The notes beneath the pieces are model-generated. The model saw only the letters and a program-made list of their open reading frames with translations. It made no database searches and was not told the DNA's origin. This document shows, one piece after another, positions 42,705 through 50,067 of a stretch of DNA of 62,701 nucleotides (position 1 is its first letter; each line of letters starts with the position of its first letter). The stretch lies in assembly GCF_003149025.1 (NCBI RefSeq), contig NZ_QGDV01000018.1, positions 1-62,701 on the forward strand, in the 5' to 3' direction. Both the position numbers and the translations under genes were made by a program. The stretch is from Rathayibacter iranicus NCPPB 2253 = VKM Ac-1602 (lineage in GTDB: Bacteria > Actinomycetota > Actinomycetes > Actinomycetales > Microbacteriaceae).

Positions 42705-43142
42705 CTACGGCCGTTCTGTGTCGAGGGCCCTTTCGATGAACGAACGGGCCACGACTTGCGCGATGGATCCCGGGTCGAGCTGGACGGCGACGAAGTCGGC
42801 GGTGCCGATGAGGGCGAACGCCTCGCGGCCGGGAAGGACGAGCATCTGCACTCGCGGGTGCTGCGCGCGGGGGACGGCGGTGCGGACTTCGTCGGTGGAG
42901 GTAAAAAGCGGAAGCACCTGCTCGCCGGTGGTCGTCGCCACGGTGCGCAGATGCGGAACTCCGCCGGGCTGAGAGCCGGTGATGTCGACCACGAGCGAGC
43001 CCCTAAGGCACGCGGTGAGGAGAAGATCAATCGCGGCAGTGGTCGGCTCGGTCACCAGTGCCTCAAGTGCCTCTCGTGCGGGAGTATTGCGGTAAGGGCC
43101 GGGACGCGCGGGTCGTGCAGGGGGTCCGCCTCGTGGAGCCAT
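42705..43142 (-). CDS. SseB N-terminal domain family protein
   Basis: A 145-residue soluble protein. The C-terminal 100 residues match the SseB N-terminal domain pattern (LLTACLRGSLVVDITG, LPLFTSTDEVRTAVP, AFALIGTADFVAVQLDPGS). The function is unknown in actinobacteria. The ATG lies six bases after TAGCGT (leaderless). Confidence 0.85.
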   Translation of the reverse strand: MAPRGGPPARPARPGPYRNTPAREALEALVTEPTTAAIDLLLTACLRGSLVVDITGSQPGGVPHLRTVATTTGEQVLPLFTSTDEVRTAVPRAQHPRVQMLVLPGREAFALIGTADFVAVQLDPGSIAQVVARSFIERALDTERP

Positions 43143-43148
43143 GACTCC

Positions 43149-43154
43149 ACGCTA
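43149..43154 (-). promoter_or_regulatory. -10 element of the SseB-like gene
   Basis: TAGCGT on minus, six bases, ATG 43142. Confidence 0.55.
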
Positions 43155-43416
43155 ACGAACATCGTCCTTCGTTCGGAATCGTCCTCGACTCCGAGTGGCA
43201 CTCTGAGTCGTCTATCAGGACACTGTGTCGACTAATCGGCTGGGAGTGAAGTCGTGCTCGCCCCTGATTAGCCTCTTTTCTCCTGGACATTTCCTCGATC
43301 GTGGCGCGTGAATGGACCGAAAAGCGCCAGGCCTCCCACATCATCTTCTCGGAGGGGGTAATGTTTCATCCGGCACGCACTACTACAGGTCGGCCCCGAG
43401 CACTCCAGGAGGAGAA

Positions 43417-43758
43417 GTGGCACAGAAGATTACTCTTGTCGACGATATCGACGGAACCCCTATCGAATCCGGTGACGGCGGCACCGTCCGCTTCGGTATC
43501 GAGGGCGCGAACTACGAGATCGACCTCGGTCCCGACAACATCGCCCAGTTGCACTCGGCCCTCGAAAAGTTCATCTCCAATGGCCGTCGACAGGGCGCGC
43601 GTTCTGGCGCCGCGGCGACGACCGGCTCCGCATCCAAGAGCGACCCCAAGCAGCTCAAGGCGATCCGCGACTGGGCGAACGCGAACGGTTACAAGGTCTC
43701 TCACCGCGGACGCATCCCCGCCGAGGTCCAGGCCGCTTACCAGGCCGCCAACAAGTAA
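43417..43758 (+). CDS. lsr2: Lsr2 family nucleoid-associated protein
   Basis: A 113-residue xenogeneic silencer. The N-terminal oligomerisation domain (VAQKITLVDDIDGTPI) and the C-terminal DNA-binding domain with the AT-hook-like RGR (VSHRGRIPAEVQAAYQAA) are both present. Lsr2 coats AT-rich DNA and represses foreign genes, which may include the low-GC island at the end of this window (inference). GTG 43417 has AGGAGG just upstream. Confidence 0.95.
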   Translation: MAQKITLVDDIDGTPIESGDGGTVRFGIEGANYEIDLGPDNIAQLHSALEKFISNGRRQGARSGAAATTGSASKSDPKQLKAIRDWANANGYKVSHRGRIPAEVQAAYQAANK

Positions 43759-43779
43759 TCCCGCATCGGGTTCGTTCCC

Positions 43780-43829
43780 GACACGAGGAAGGCCCCCGAG
43801 GAGTGATCCCCGGGGGCCTTCCTCGTGTC
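43780..43829. terminator. Bidirectional terminator between lsr2 and nucS
   Basis: Nineteen-bp perfect arms 43780-43798 and 43811-43829 (GACACGAGGAAGGCCCCCG and complement) with a 12-nt loop. It lies between convergent genes, so it can serve both. Confidence 0.92.
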
Positions 43830-43863
43830 CGAACTGCGCGTGCCGGCTGAGGCTTGCGCCCAT

Positions 43864-44559
43864 TCAGAACAGGCGAGTGTGCGAATCGTCGATTCCGCGC
43901 ATCGTCTCGTAATCGAGGACGACGCAGCGGATACCACGGTCCTCCGCGAGAGTGCGCGCTTGCGGCTTGATCTCCTGTGCCGCGAAGACTCCCTTGACCG
44001 GTGCGAGATGCGGATCGCGATTCATCAACTCCAGATAGCGGGTCAACTGCTCCACTCCGTCGATCTCGCCGCGGCGCTTGATCTCGACCGCGACAGCCGC
44101 TCCGCGGGAATCTCGCGCGAGGATGTCGACAGGTCCGATGGCGGTCATGTACTCGCGCCGGACGAGAGTGTGACCCTCGCCGAGAAGGCTGATCTGCTCC
44201 GCGAGAAGCCGTTGGAGATGCGACTCGACTCCGTCTTTCACGAGTCCCGGATCGACGCCAAGTTCGTGGGTCGAATCATGAAAGACCTCGTGGATTGACA
44301 CGACGAGCGCATCGCCGGTCTTGCGGTGTGCGACGGTCCATTGCTGCGTGACTCCGCCCGCCCGGGCTTCATCGTCGGGCTCGCCGGTGATCAGAGTGCA
44401 GGGCGGGCTCATCCAGTTCAGTGGCTTGTAGGAGCCGCCGTCGGAGTGGATGAGGACGCTCCCGTCGGCCTTGACCAGGAGGAGCCGAGTGGCGAGCGGA
44501 AGGTGGGCGCTGAGACGGCCGGTGTAGTCGACGGAGCAGCGCGCGATGACGAGACGCAC
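43864..44559 (-). CDS. nucS: Mismatch-specific endonuclease NucS
   Basis: A 231-residue endonuclease. The N-terminal DNA-binding domain starts [16 protein letters not shown]. The C-terminal nuclease domain has [12 protein letters not shown] and [18 protein letters not shown] with the catalytic Asp, Glu and Lys. NucS performs MutS/L-independent mismatch repair in actinobacteria, with the beta clamp. GTG 44559 is exactly six bases after TATCCT and begins the conserved sequence; an upstream extension crosses an inverted repeat. Confidence 0.95.
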   Translation of the reverse strand: MRLVIARCSVDYTGRLSAHLPLATRLLLVKADGSVLIHSDGGSYKPLNWMSPPCTLITGEPDDEARAGGVTQQWTVAHRKTGDALVVSIHEVFHDSTHELGVDPGLVKDGVESHLQRLLAEQISLLGEGHTLVRREYMTAIGPVDILARDSRGAAVAVEIKRRGEIDGVEQLTRYLELMNRDPHLAPVKGVFAAQEIKPQARTLAEDRGIRCVVLDYETMRGIDDSHTRLF

Positions 44560-44565
44560 CCGTCG

Positions 44566-44571
44566 AGGATA
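44566..44571 (-). promoter_or_regulatory. -10 element of nucS
   Basis: TATCCT on minus, six bases, GTG 44559; leaderless geometry. Confidence 0.6.
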
Positions 44572-44597
44572 GACGCCCTCCGTGCGGGCGTGGGGCT

Positions 44598-44682
44598 GTG
44601 CGATGTGCAGGGGATTCGACCTCCACCGCCTCGCCCGGGCGGCGGAGATGGATCTCTGGTGCGAAAGTCCTGCACATCGCAC
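44598..44682 (-). repeat. Long inverted repeat between MFS gene and nucS
   Basis: GTGCGATGTGCAGG (44598-44611) and its perfect complement (44669-44682) enclose 57 nt with further complementarity (CCGCC / GGCGG). It begins 16 nt past the MFS stop. It may be a terminator or a REP-like element; a copy elsewhere would support the second. Confidence 0.65.
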
Positions 44683-44697
44683 GCCGGTGCGGCGGAG

Positions 44698-45894
44698 TTA
44701 CCGTCTGCGGGCGGCCGGCGAGGCCAGCCCGGCGACGATGACGAGCGCGAGCACCAGGAACAGTGCGTTCAGCAGGCCAAAATGCTGGCCAAGGAAGCCG
44801 ATCGATGGCGGTCCGACCAGGAACGCCACGTAACCGAGCATCGCGACCGCACTGACGCGAGCGGCCGAGTGTGGCCCCTCCGCCGCGGCCGACATGCCCA
44901 CCGGGAAGCCGAGCGAGCAGCCCAGCCCCCAGGCAAGCGCTCCGACGATCACGAGTGCGTCGATCGGACCGAGGATGAACAGCAGGATCCCGACGATGGC
45001 GAGCAGGGCGGAGGCGCGCAGCACCGGCACGCGCCCGAAGCGGTCGAGCACGGGGCCGCCGATGACGCGACCGACGGTCATCGCCGCCACGAAGACGCCG
45101 AAGACCACGGCAGCGGTCGTCATATCGGCGCCGTGCCCATCGACCATCGCGAGGGTCAGCCAGTCGTTCGCCGAACCCTCCGCGAACGCCATGCCGAGCA
45201 TGATGACGCCGATCAGGACGAGCCGACCGTCGCGCCACACGCCGAGGGAGGCGGCGATGCGTTGACGGACCGGCGGCGTCACGGCATCGGCGGTGTCGAG
45301 TTCTTTCCGAATGGGAACGAAGCGAATCGCGACGAGCGCGGTCACGACCATGATCACGGCGACCGCGCCGAGATGCGCCGCCACGCTCACGTGCAGAGCG
45401 GAGGCGCCGGCGCCCAGGAGTGCGCCCGCGACGGTCCCGAGGCTGAAGAAGGCATGAAAGAGCGGGAGCAGGGTCTTGCCGAAGGCCGCCTCGTTGGCCG
45501 CACCCTCGACATTCATCATCACGTCGACGGCGCCGTTGCCGAAGCCGAGCATCGCCATGCCGGCGAAGGCGACCGGAAGGATGCCGACCATGTCCGCGCC
45601 AACGCCGAGCACGGCAAGCCCGGCCGCGGACACGGTGAGGCCGAGCACCATCCCGCGCCGGGGGCCGACCGCGCCCATGATCGGTGTCGAGAGGCCGAGA
45701 CCGACGACGGCGCCGATCGACATCGAGAGGATCAGCAGGCCGACGTGAGAGGTGGTGAGCTGAAGTTCGTCGCGGATGGCAGGAGTGCGCGAGACCCAGG
45801 TGGCGATCGCGATCCCGCTGAGGACGAAGATCGTGAAGACGGCGTTGCGCCAGGCGATGAGCTGCGGGCGCGTGAGTGCGGAGGTCGATGTCAT
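44698..45894 (-). CDS. MFS transporter
   Basis: A 398-residue major facilitator with about 12 helices. Motif A-like GRVIGGPVLDRFGRVPVL and the N-terminal signature FVLSGIAIATWVSRTPAI resemble the YbjJ/fucose permease-like group. The substrate is unknown. AGGAG lies 8 nt before the ATG. It is divergent from a LacI regulator with a palindromic operator between them. Confidence 0.9.
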   Translation of the reverse strand: MTSTSALTRPQLIAWRNAVFTIFVLSGIAIATWVSRTPAIRDELQLTTSHVGLLILSMSIGAVVGLGLSTPIMGAVGPRRGMVLGLTVSAAGLAVLGVGADMVGILPVAFAGMAMLGFGNGAVDVMMNVEGAANEAAFGKTLLPLFHAFFSLGTVAGALLGAGASALHVSVAAHLGAVAVIMVVTALVAIRFVPIRKELDTADAVTPPVRQRIAASLGVWRDGRLVLIGVIMLGMAFAEGSANDWLTLAMVDGHGADMTTAAVVFGVFVAAMTVGRVIGGPVLDRFGRVPVLRASALLAIVGILLFILGPIDALVIVGALAWGLGCSLGFPVGMSAAAEGPHSAARVSAVAMLGYVAFLVGPPSIGFLGQHFGLLNALFLVLALVIVAGLASPAARRR

Positions 45895-45951
45895 GCCGGT
45901 TCTCCTGGTGCGGGCGGGACCCGGGCGGCGGCGGCGGATCGAGGAGCACGG

Positions 45952-45965
45952 TCGAATCGATTCGA
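45952..45965. promoter_or_regulatory. LacI-type operator candidate
   Basis: TCGAATCGATTCGA is a perfect 14-bp palindrome in the 138-nt divergent region between the MFS and LacI genes, as expected for a LacI-family dimer site with a central CG. Confidence 0.6.
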
Positions 45966-46032
45966 AGCGGGCCGGTCTAAGCTATCCGGAACCCCGGGAA
46001 CGGTCAACCAAAGAGCCCCGAGGAGGAGGAAC

Positions 46033-47082
46033 GTGCAACCCCGAAAGAGCCCTCGCCCGACGCTTGCCCGCGTCGCCAGCCGGGCCGGAGTCTCGCCCTC
46101 GACCGCCTCGCTCGTGTTCAGCGGCGCCGGACCGGTCTCGGAGTCGACCAAAGAGCGGGTGCTCCGCGCGGCGGCCGAGCTCGACTATGCGGGGCCCGAT
46201 CCGCGGGCGCGCTCCCTGCGCCGAGGACGCTCCGGGATTGTCGGAGTGGTGGTCGATGAGCGACTGCTGTACGCCTTCCGCGATCCGATCAAGCTCGCCT
46301 TGCTCGATGGCATCGCGGACGTTCTCGGCGGCATCGACGCGGGCATCCTGCTGCTCACCGAGACGGAGGACGGGGCCGGGCTGCTCGCGACGGCGCCGGT
46401 CGACGCGATGATCCTGATCGGGTGCAGCCCCTCCGCTGACGACTCCGTCGCCGTGCTGCGTCGCCGGGGAGTGCCGGTGGTGGTGGTCGAGGGAGTCTCG
46501 GCGCTCGGCGGCGCGGTGATCTCGCTCGACAATCGCGAGGCGAGCCGTACTCTGGCCGAGCATCTGCGCGAGCTGGGGCACGAGCGCGTCGCCGCAGTCT
46601 CGCTCCCGTTCGCGAAGGATCGCCGGCGCGGGCCGATCCCGGCCGACTGGCGCTCGAGCCCGAGCGTCACTCCGGTCGACCGCCTGCTCGGTGTGCAGGA
46701 CGTGTACCCCGACGTGCAGGTGGTGGCCGCTGCGGCCAGCACGGTCGATGAGGGAGTGATGGCGGGCAGGGCGCTGCTCGACGTCGCCCAACCGCCGACG
46801 GCCGTCGTGGCGCAGAGCGACCTGCTCGCAGCGGGCGTGATCCTCGCCGCGGAGGAGCGGGGACTCCGCGTGCCGGGGGACCTCTCGGTGGTCGGCTTCG
46901 ACGGGGTGCAGGTGCCGGGTCTCGCCGCCGAGTACGACCTGACGACGATGGCGCAGCCCGCGGTCGAGAAGGGGCGCGCGGCGGGTCGAGCCGCGGTGGC
47001 ACTCCTCGCGGAGGAGGAGGCCGTGGCCGTCTGCTTCGAAGCGGTGTTTCACCGTGGGAACACGAGCGCGCCGCCGCGCTGA
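46033..47082 (+). CDS. LacI family transcriptional regulator
   Basis: A 349-residue regulator. The N-terminal HTH (LARVASRAGVSPSTASLVFS) with the hinge helix ARSLRRGRSGIVGVVV is followed by a periplasmic-binding-like effector domain ending in VVGFDGVQVPG. It binds a sugar-like effector and probably controls the divergent MFS gene. AGGAGGA lies upstream of GTG 46033. Confidence 0.92.
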   Translation: MQPRKSPRPTLARVASRAGVSPSTASLVFSGAGPVSESTKERVLRAAAELDYAGPDPRARSLRRGRSGIVGVVVDERLLYAFRDPIKLALLDGIADVLGGIDAGILLLTETEDGAGLLATAPVDAMILIGCSPSADDSVAVLRRRGVPVVVVEGVSALGGAVISLDNREASRTLAEHLRELGHERVAAVSLPFAKDRRRGPIPADWRSSPSVTPVDRLLGVQDVYPDVQVVAAAASTVDEGVMAGRALLDVAQPPTAVVAQSDLLAAGVILAAEERGLRVPGDLSVVGFDGVQVPGLAAEYDLTTMAQPAVEKGRAAGRAAVALLAEEEAVAVCFEAVFHRGNTSAPPR

Positions 47083-47116
47083 GCCGGACGTGGCCCCAGA
47101 ATCTACAGCCCAGGGG

Positions 47117-48418
47117 TCAGCGGAGCCAGACGTCGCTGCGGACACGGAGCCCGAGCGTGAGCGCCCGGGCGCCGAGGTAGCCCACGGCGAAGGCGAGCCA
47201 CAGCGCCAGCAGCCGCGACGGGGTTGGCGCGGAAGGTGCGAGCAGTGCCAGCGGCGCGAAGACGGCGAGGTTCACCAGGCCGCTGAGAGCGAGGTAGCGG
47301 CCGTCACCGGCGCCGATCAGCACGCCGTCGAGCACGAAGACGAAGCCGCCGAGCGGAGCCGTCAGGCCGACCACCGCGATCGCCGAGGGCAGCAGGCGTA
47401 CCACCTCCGGATCGCTCGAGAAAACCGACGGCAGAAGGCCGCTCAGAGACACGACGATGGCGCCGAGTGCGACTCCGGTGCCGACTCCCCAGCTCACGCA
47501 GCGTTTCGTGACCGCGCGAGCCCGCGCGTGATCGCCCTCGCCAAGGAGTCGTCCGAGCAGCGCCTGCGCGGCAATCGCCACCGCGTCGAGTGCGAAGGCC
47601 ACCGTCGAGAACAGCGTCATCGCCACCTGGAACGCGCCGAGTTCCTCCGCCCCGAGGGAGGTGGCGACCGCCACGGCGAGCAGGATCGCCGCGCGCAGAC
47701 TCGCGGTGCGCAGCAGCATCCAGCCACCCGAGCCGGCGGAGGAAGCGAGGCCCGCGAGGTGGGGGCGCAGCGGCGCGCCGACCTTCCGCGCGAGGCGCAG
47801 CGCGACTCCCGCGTAGGCCGCGAGCATCGCCCACTGGGCGATCACTGTTCCGAGCGCCGACCCGGTTATCCCCAGGCCGGCCGGGTAGATGAGGAGGGCG
47901 TTCAGCGCGGCGTTCAGCGCGAATCCGCCTGCCGCGATCACGAGCGGAGTGCGGGTGTCCTGGAAGCCGCGGAGCAGACCGGTGAGTGCGAACACGCCGA
48001 GCATGGCGGGAATTCCGGCCATGCTTACCGCGAGGTAACGAATGCCGGCCTCGGCGACCGCCGGCTCCGCTCGGAAGAGTGCGATGACGGGCCCGGCGGT
48101 GAACGCGCCGACGAGGGCGATGACTGTTCCAAGCAGCAGGGCGAGCCAGCCGCCGTCGATCCCCGCGGCCACCGCGCGGCGCTCGTCGCCCTCGCCGAGT
48201 GCCCGCCCCACCCGCGGGGTCGTGCTGTAGGCGAGGAACACCATCAGCCCGACGATGGTCTGGAGCACGGCGCCGCCGAGCGCGAGCCCCGCCAGCGGCA
48301 CCGCGCCCAGATGCCCCACCAGAGCGGAGTCGGTCAGCAGGAACAGCGGCTCGGCGACGAGCGCTCCGAGCGCCGGCACCGCGAGCCGCAAAATACTGCG
48401 GTCAAGTTCGGAGATCAC
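47117..48418 (-). CDS. MATE family efflux transporter
   Basis: A 433-residue membrane protein with about 12 helices of the MATE/DinF group (LAVPALGALVAEPLFLLTDS, ALVGHLG). These proteins export drugs or metabolites using H+ or Na+. GTG 48418 is six bases after TAGCGT (leaderless). Confidence 0.92.
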   Translation of the reverse strand: MISELDRSILRLAVPALGALVAEPLFLLTDSALVGHLGAVPLAGLALGGAVLQTIVGLMVFLAYSTTPRVGRALGEGDERRAVAAGIDGGWLALLLGTVIALVGAFTAGPVIALFRAEPAVAEAGIRYLAVSMAGIPAMLGVFALTGLLRGFQDTRTPLVIAAGGFALNAALNALLIYPAGLGITGSALGTVIAQWAMLAAYAGVALRLARKVGAPLRPHLAGLASSAGSGGWMLLRTASLRAAILLAVAVATSLGAEELGAFQVAMTLFSTVAFALDAVAIAAQALLGRLLGEGDHARARAVTKRCVSWGVGTGVALGAIVVSLSGLLPSVFSSDPEVVRLLPSAIAVVGLTAPLGGFVFVLDGVLIGAGDGRYLALSGLVNLAVFAPLALLAPSAPTPSRLLALWLAFAVGYLGARALTLGLRVRSDVWLR

Positions 48419-48424
48419 CGCCCG

Positions 48425-48430
48425 ACGCTA
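48425..48430 (-). promoter_or_regulatory. -10 element of the MATE gene
   Basis: TAGCGT on minus, six bases, GTG 48418. Confidence 0.55.
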
Positions 48431-48495
48431 CAGCCCCCCACCCGTCCCCCACCCCCGTCCCTACCGGGGTTCCCTGGGCGGGGGAGGCGCGAGCC

Positions 48496-49746
48496 TCAGG
48501 TCGTCTTGACCGCGTTGTCCCCGTGGTTGCCGATGACCTCGTAGGCCGTGCTGCCGACGGCGCGGACCGGCTTCACGTTCATGTGGCCCGTCGCCCACTG
48601 ATTGCCGAGCACCGAGACGGCCCGGGCGTTGACCGCTTCGACGCAGTGGGTCCAGCCCGCGCCCTGGTCCTCGCACGCGAAGATGTTGCCGGTGATGCTG
48701 AAGCCGACCGTCCGCGCGACCGGCGAGACGCCCAGGATCTGGATCGCCGGGTAGGTGTTCGCCGCGGCCTTGCCTCCGTTGCTGATCGCGTTGCCGACGA
48801 TCTGGATCTGCGCGAGGTCCTCGCTCAGCCACGGTGGCATCGTGTAGACGAGGGACTGGCGACGTGCACCCTCCATGATGTTGTTCGCGATGGTGATGCG
48901 TCGATTGCCGCGGAGTTCGATATTGACCTGCGGCGATCCGTCGAGGTGATTGCCGAGGATCCGTAGGGGGCCGCCCTCGACCGAAATGTCGGCCTCGCTC
49001 GCGCCGATGTTGTTCTCGACGATCCAGGAGTCGATCATCCGGTAACTCGACCAGATGCCGGTGCCGGTGCACTGGTCGATGCTGCAGCGCTGGATGCGGT
49101 TGAGCAGGCCGAGGTCGCCGAATGTGCCGTCGTTCAGGCGCATGCCGAATCCGGTCCAGCCATAGAGTTGGAGGGAGTCGAGCACGGACTTGTCAAGGTG
49201 GGCCGAAACACAGGGCGCGCCGCGGCCGTCCGCATCAAGGATCAGATTGTCGAAGCGGCAGGAGGTGAAGGCACCCGAAACGACCGGTGCGTTCGTCAGC
49301 GAGCGGATGCGGGTCGAGAGTTCGCCCGCGCCACGGAAGGCGATGCTCGACAGACCCGTAGCCCGGCCGATCGAGCCGGCGATGCGGTAGATGCCGCGGG
49401 GAAAGTAGACGACGCCGCCGAACGACGCGATTGCGGCGTCAATTGTGGTGTTGATCGCGGGTAGGTCGTCGGTGCTGCCGTCGCCGGTCGCACCGAAATC
49501 CTGCACGTTGTAGACCAGCTCGCCCTTGGCGACCGGGCGCTCGCCGGAGTCGGTGCGGACTGCCTCCGGCAGCTGCGCGACGGGAACGAGGGAGTCGGCG
49601 TCGAGACCGGCGACGCCCAGGGGGGAGCCGATGGCGGATCGGAGGAGGGGGTCCCCGGGGGAAGGAGTGACGAGCGTCGCGCCGAAGGGGCTGGCGAAGA
49701 GACCGCGGCGGGTGAGCTCGGCGGTCAGTGCTGCGAAGAGGGGCAT
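48496..49746 (-). CDS. Right-handed beta-helix (pectate lyase superfamily) protein
   Basis: A 416-residue protein. Residues about 75-130 carry the pectate lyase 3 entry motif (FGATGDGSTDDLPAINTTID, GGVVYFPRGIYRI). The rest is parallel beta-helix coils (LRILGNHLDG, RRITIANNIMEG, FSITGNIFAC). It has no clear signal peptide in the first 40 residues. It may cut or modify a polysaccharide, as lyases near exopolysaccharide loci do; placement next to the synthesis genes favours this. GTG 49752 would add two residues. GACTGT lies six bases before ATG 49746. Confidence 0.8.
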   Translation of the reverse strand: MPLFAALTAELTRRGLFASPFGATLVTPSPGDPLLRSAIGSPLGVAGLDADSLVPVAQLPEAVRTDSGERPVAKGELVYNVQDFGATGDGSTDDLPAINTTIDAAIASFGGVVYFPRGIYRIAGSIGRATGLSSIAFRGAGELSTRIRSLTNAPVVSGAFTSCRFDNLILDADGRGAPCVSAHLDKSVLDSLQLYGWTGFGMRLNDGTFGDLGLLNRIQRCSIDQCTGTGIWSSYRMIDSWIVENNIGASEADISVEGGPLRILGNHLDGSPQVNIELRGNRRITIANNIMEGARRQSLVYTMPPWLSEDLAQIQIVGNAISNGGKAAANTYPAIQILGVSPVARTVGFSITGNIFACEDQGAGWTHCVEAVNARAVSVLGNQWATGHMNVKPVRAVGSTAYEVIGNHGDNAVKTT

Positions 49747-50067
49747 GCGCACACAGTCGACCGCGGGAGACGCGAGCGCATCCCTCCGGATGGGGGTCTT
49801 GCCGCGGTAGCGATCGTCGGCAGGTCGGGTCTCAGGACGCGCGCTGCCTGATGGCCCCGTGGCGGCGGCCCCTCGGGGTGCTGGCGGAGCCGCAGAGCGT
49901 GGCTCCCGCTGCGGGGTCGAGTGGTCGTAGATGGGGGTGTGACTGGCGGAGGGAGCCCGGTGCGCGAGTGTTCGTGGCGCGGGGGATCTCGAGACGCGGG
50001 CTTTAGCCCGGGGTGCCACTCGGGCGGAGGGAACGCGCCACGGGACCCTGGCGCCTACCATGCAGAC
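49747..50067. other. Divergent control region of the exopolysaccharide locus
   Basis: No gene is visible in 321 nt. It carries the -10 of the GGDEF-EAL gene (50056-50061) and of the beta-helix gene, and a small hairpin CGGGCT-TT-AGCCCG near 49997. Confidence 0.4.
50056..50061 (+). promoter_or_regulatory. -10 element of the GGDEF-EAL gene
   Basis: TACCAT, six bases, ATG 50068. Confidence 0.55.

Noticed and set aside
44326-46032. Extended LacI frame starting far upstream
   Set aside because: The first 569 codons are antisense to the MFS gene and nucS. The true start has a ribosome binding site at 46033.
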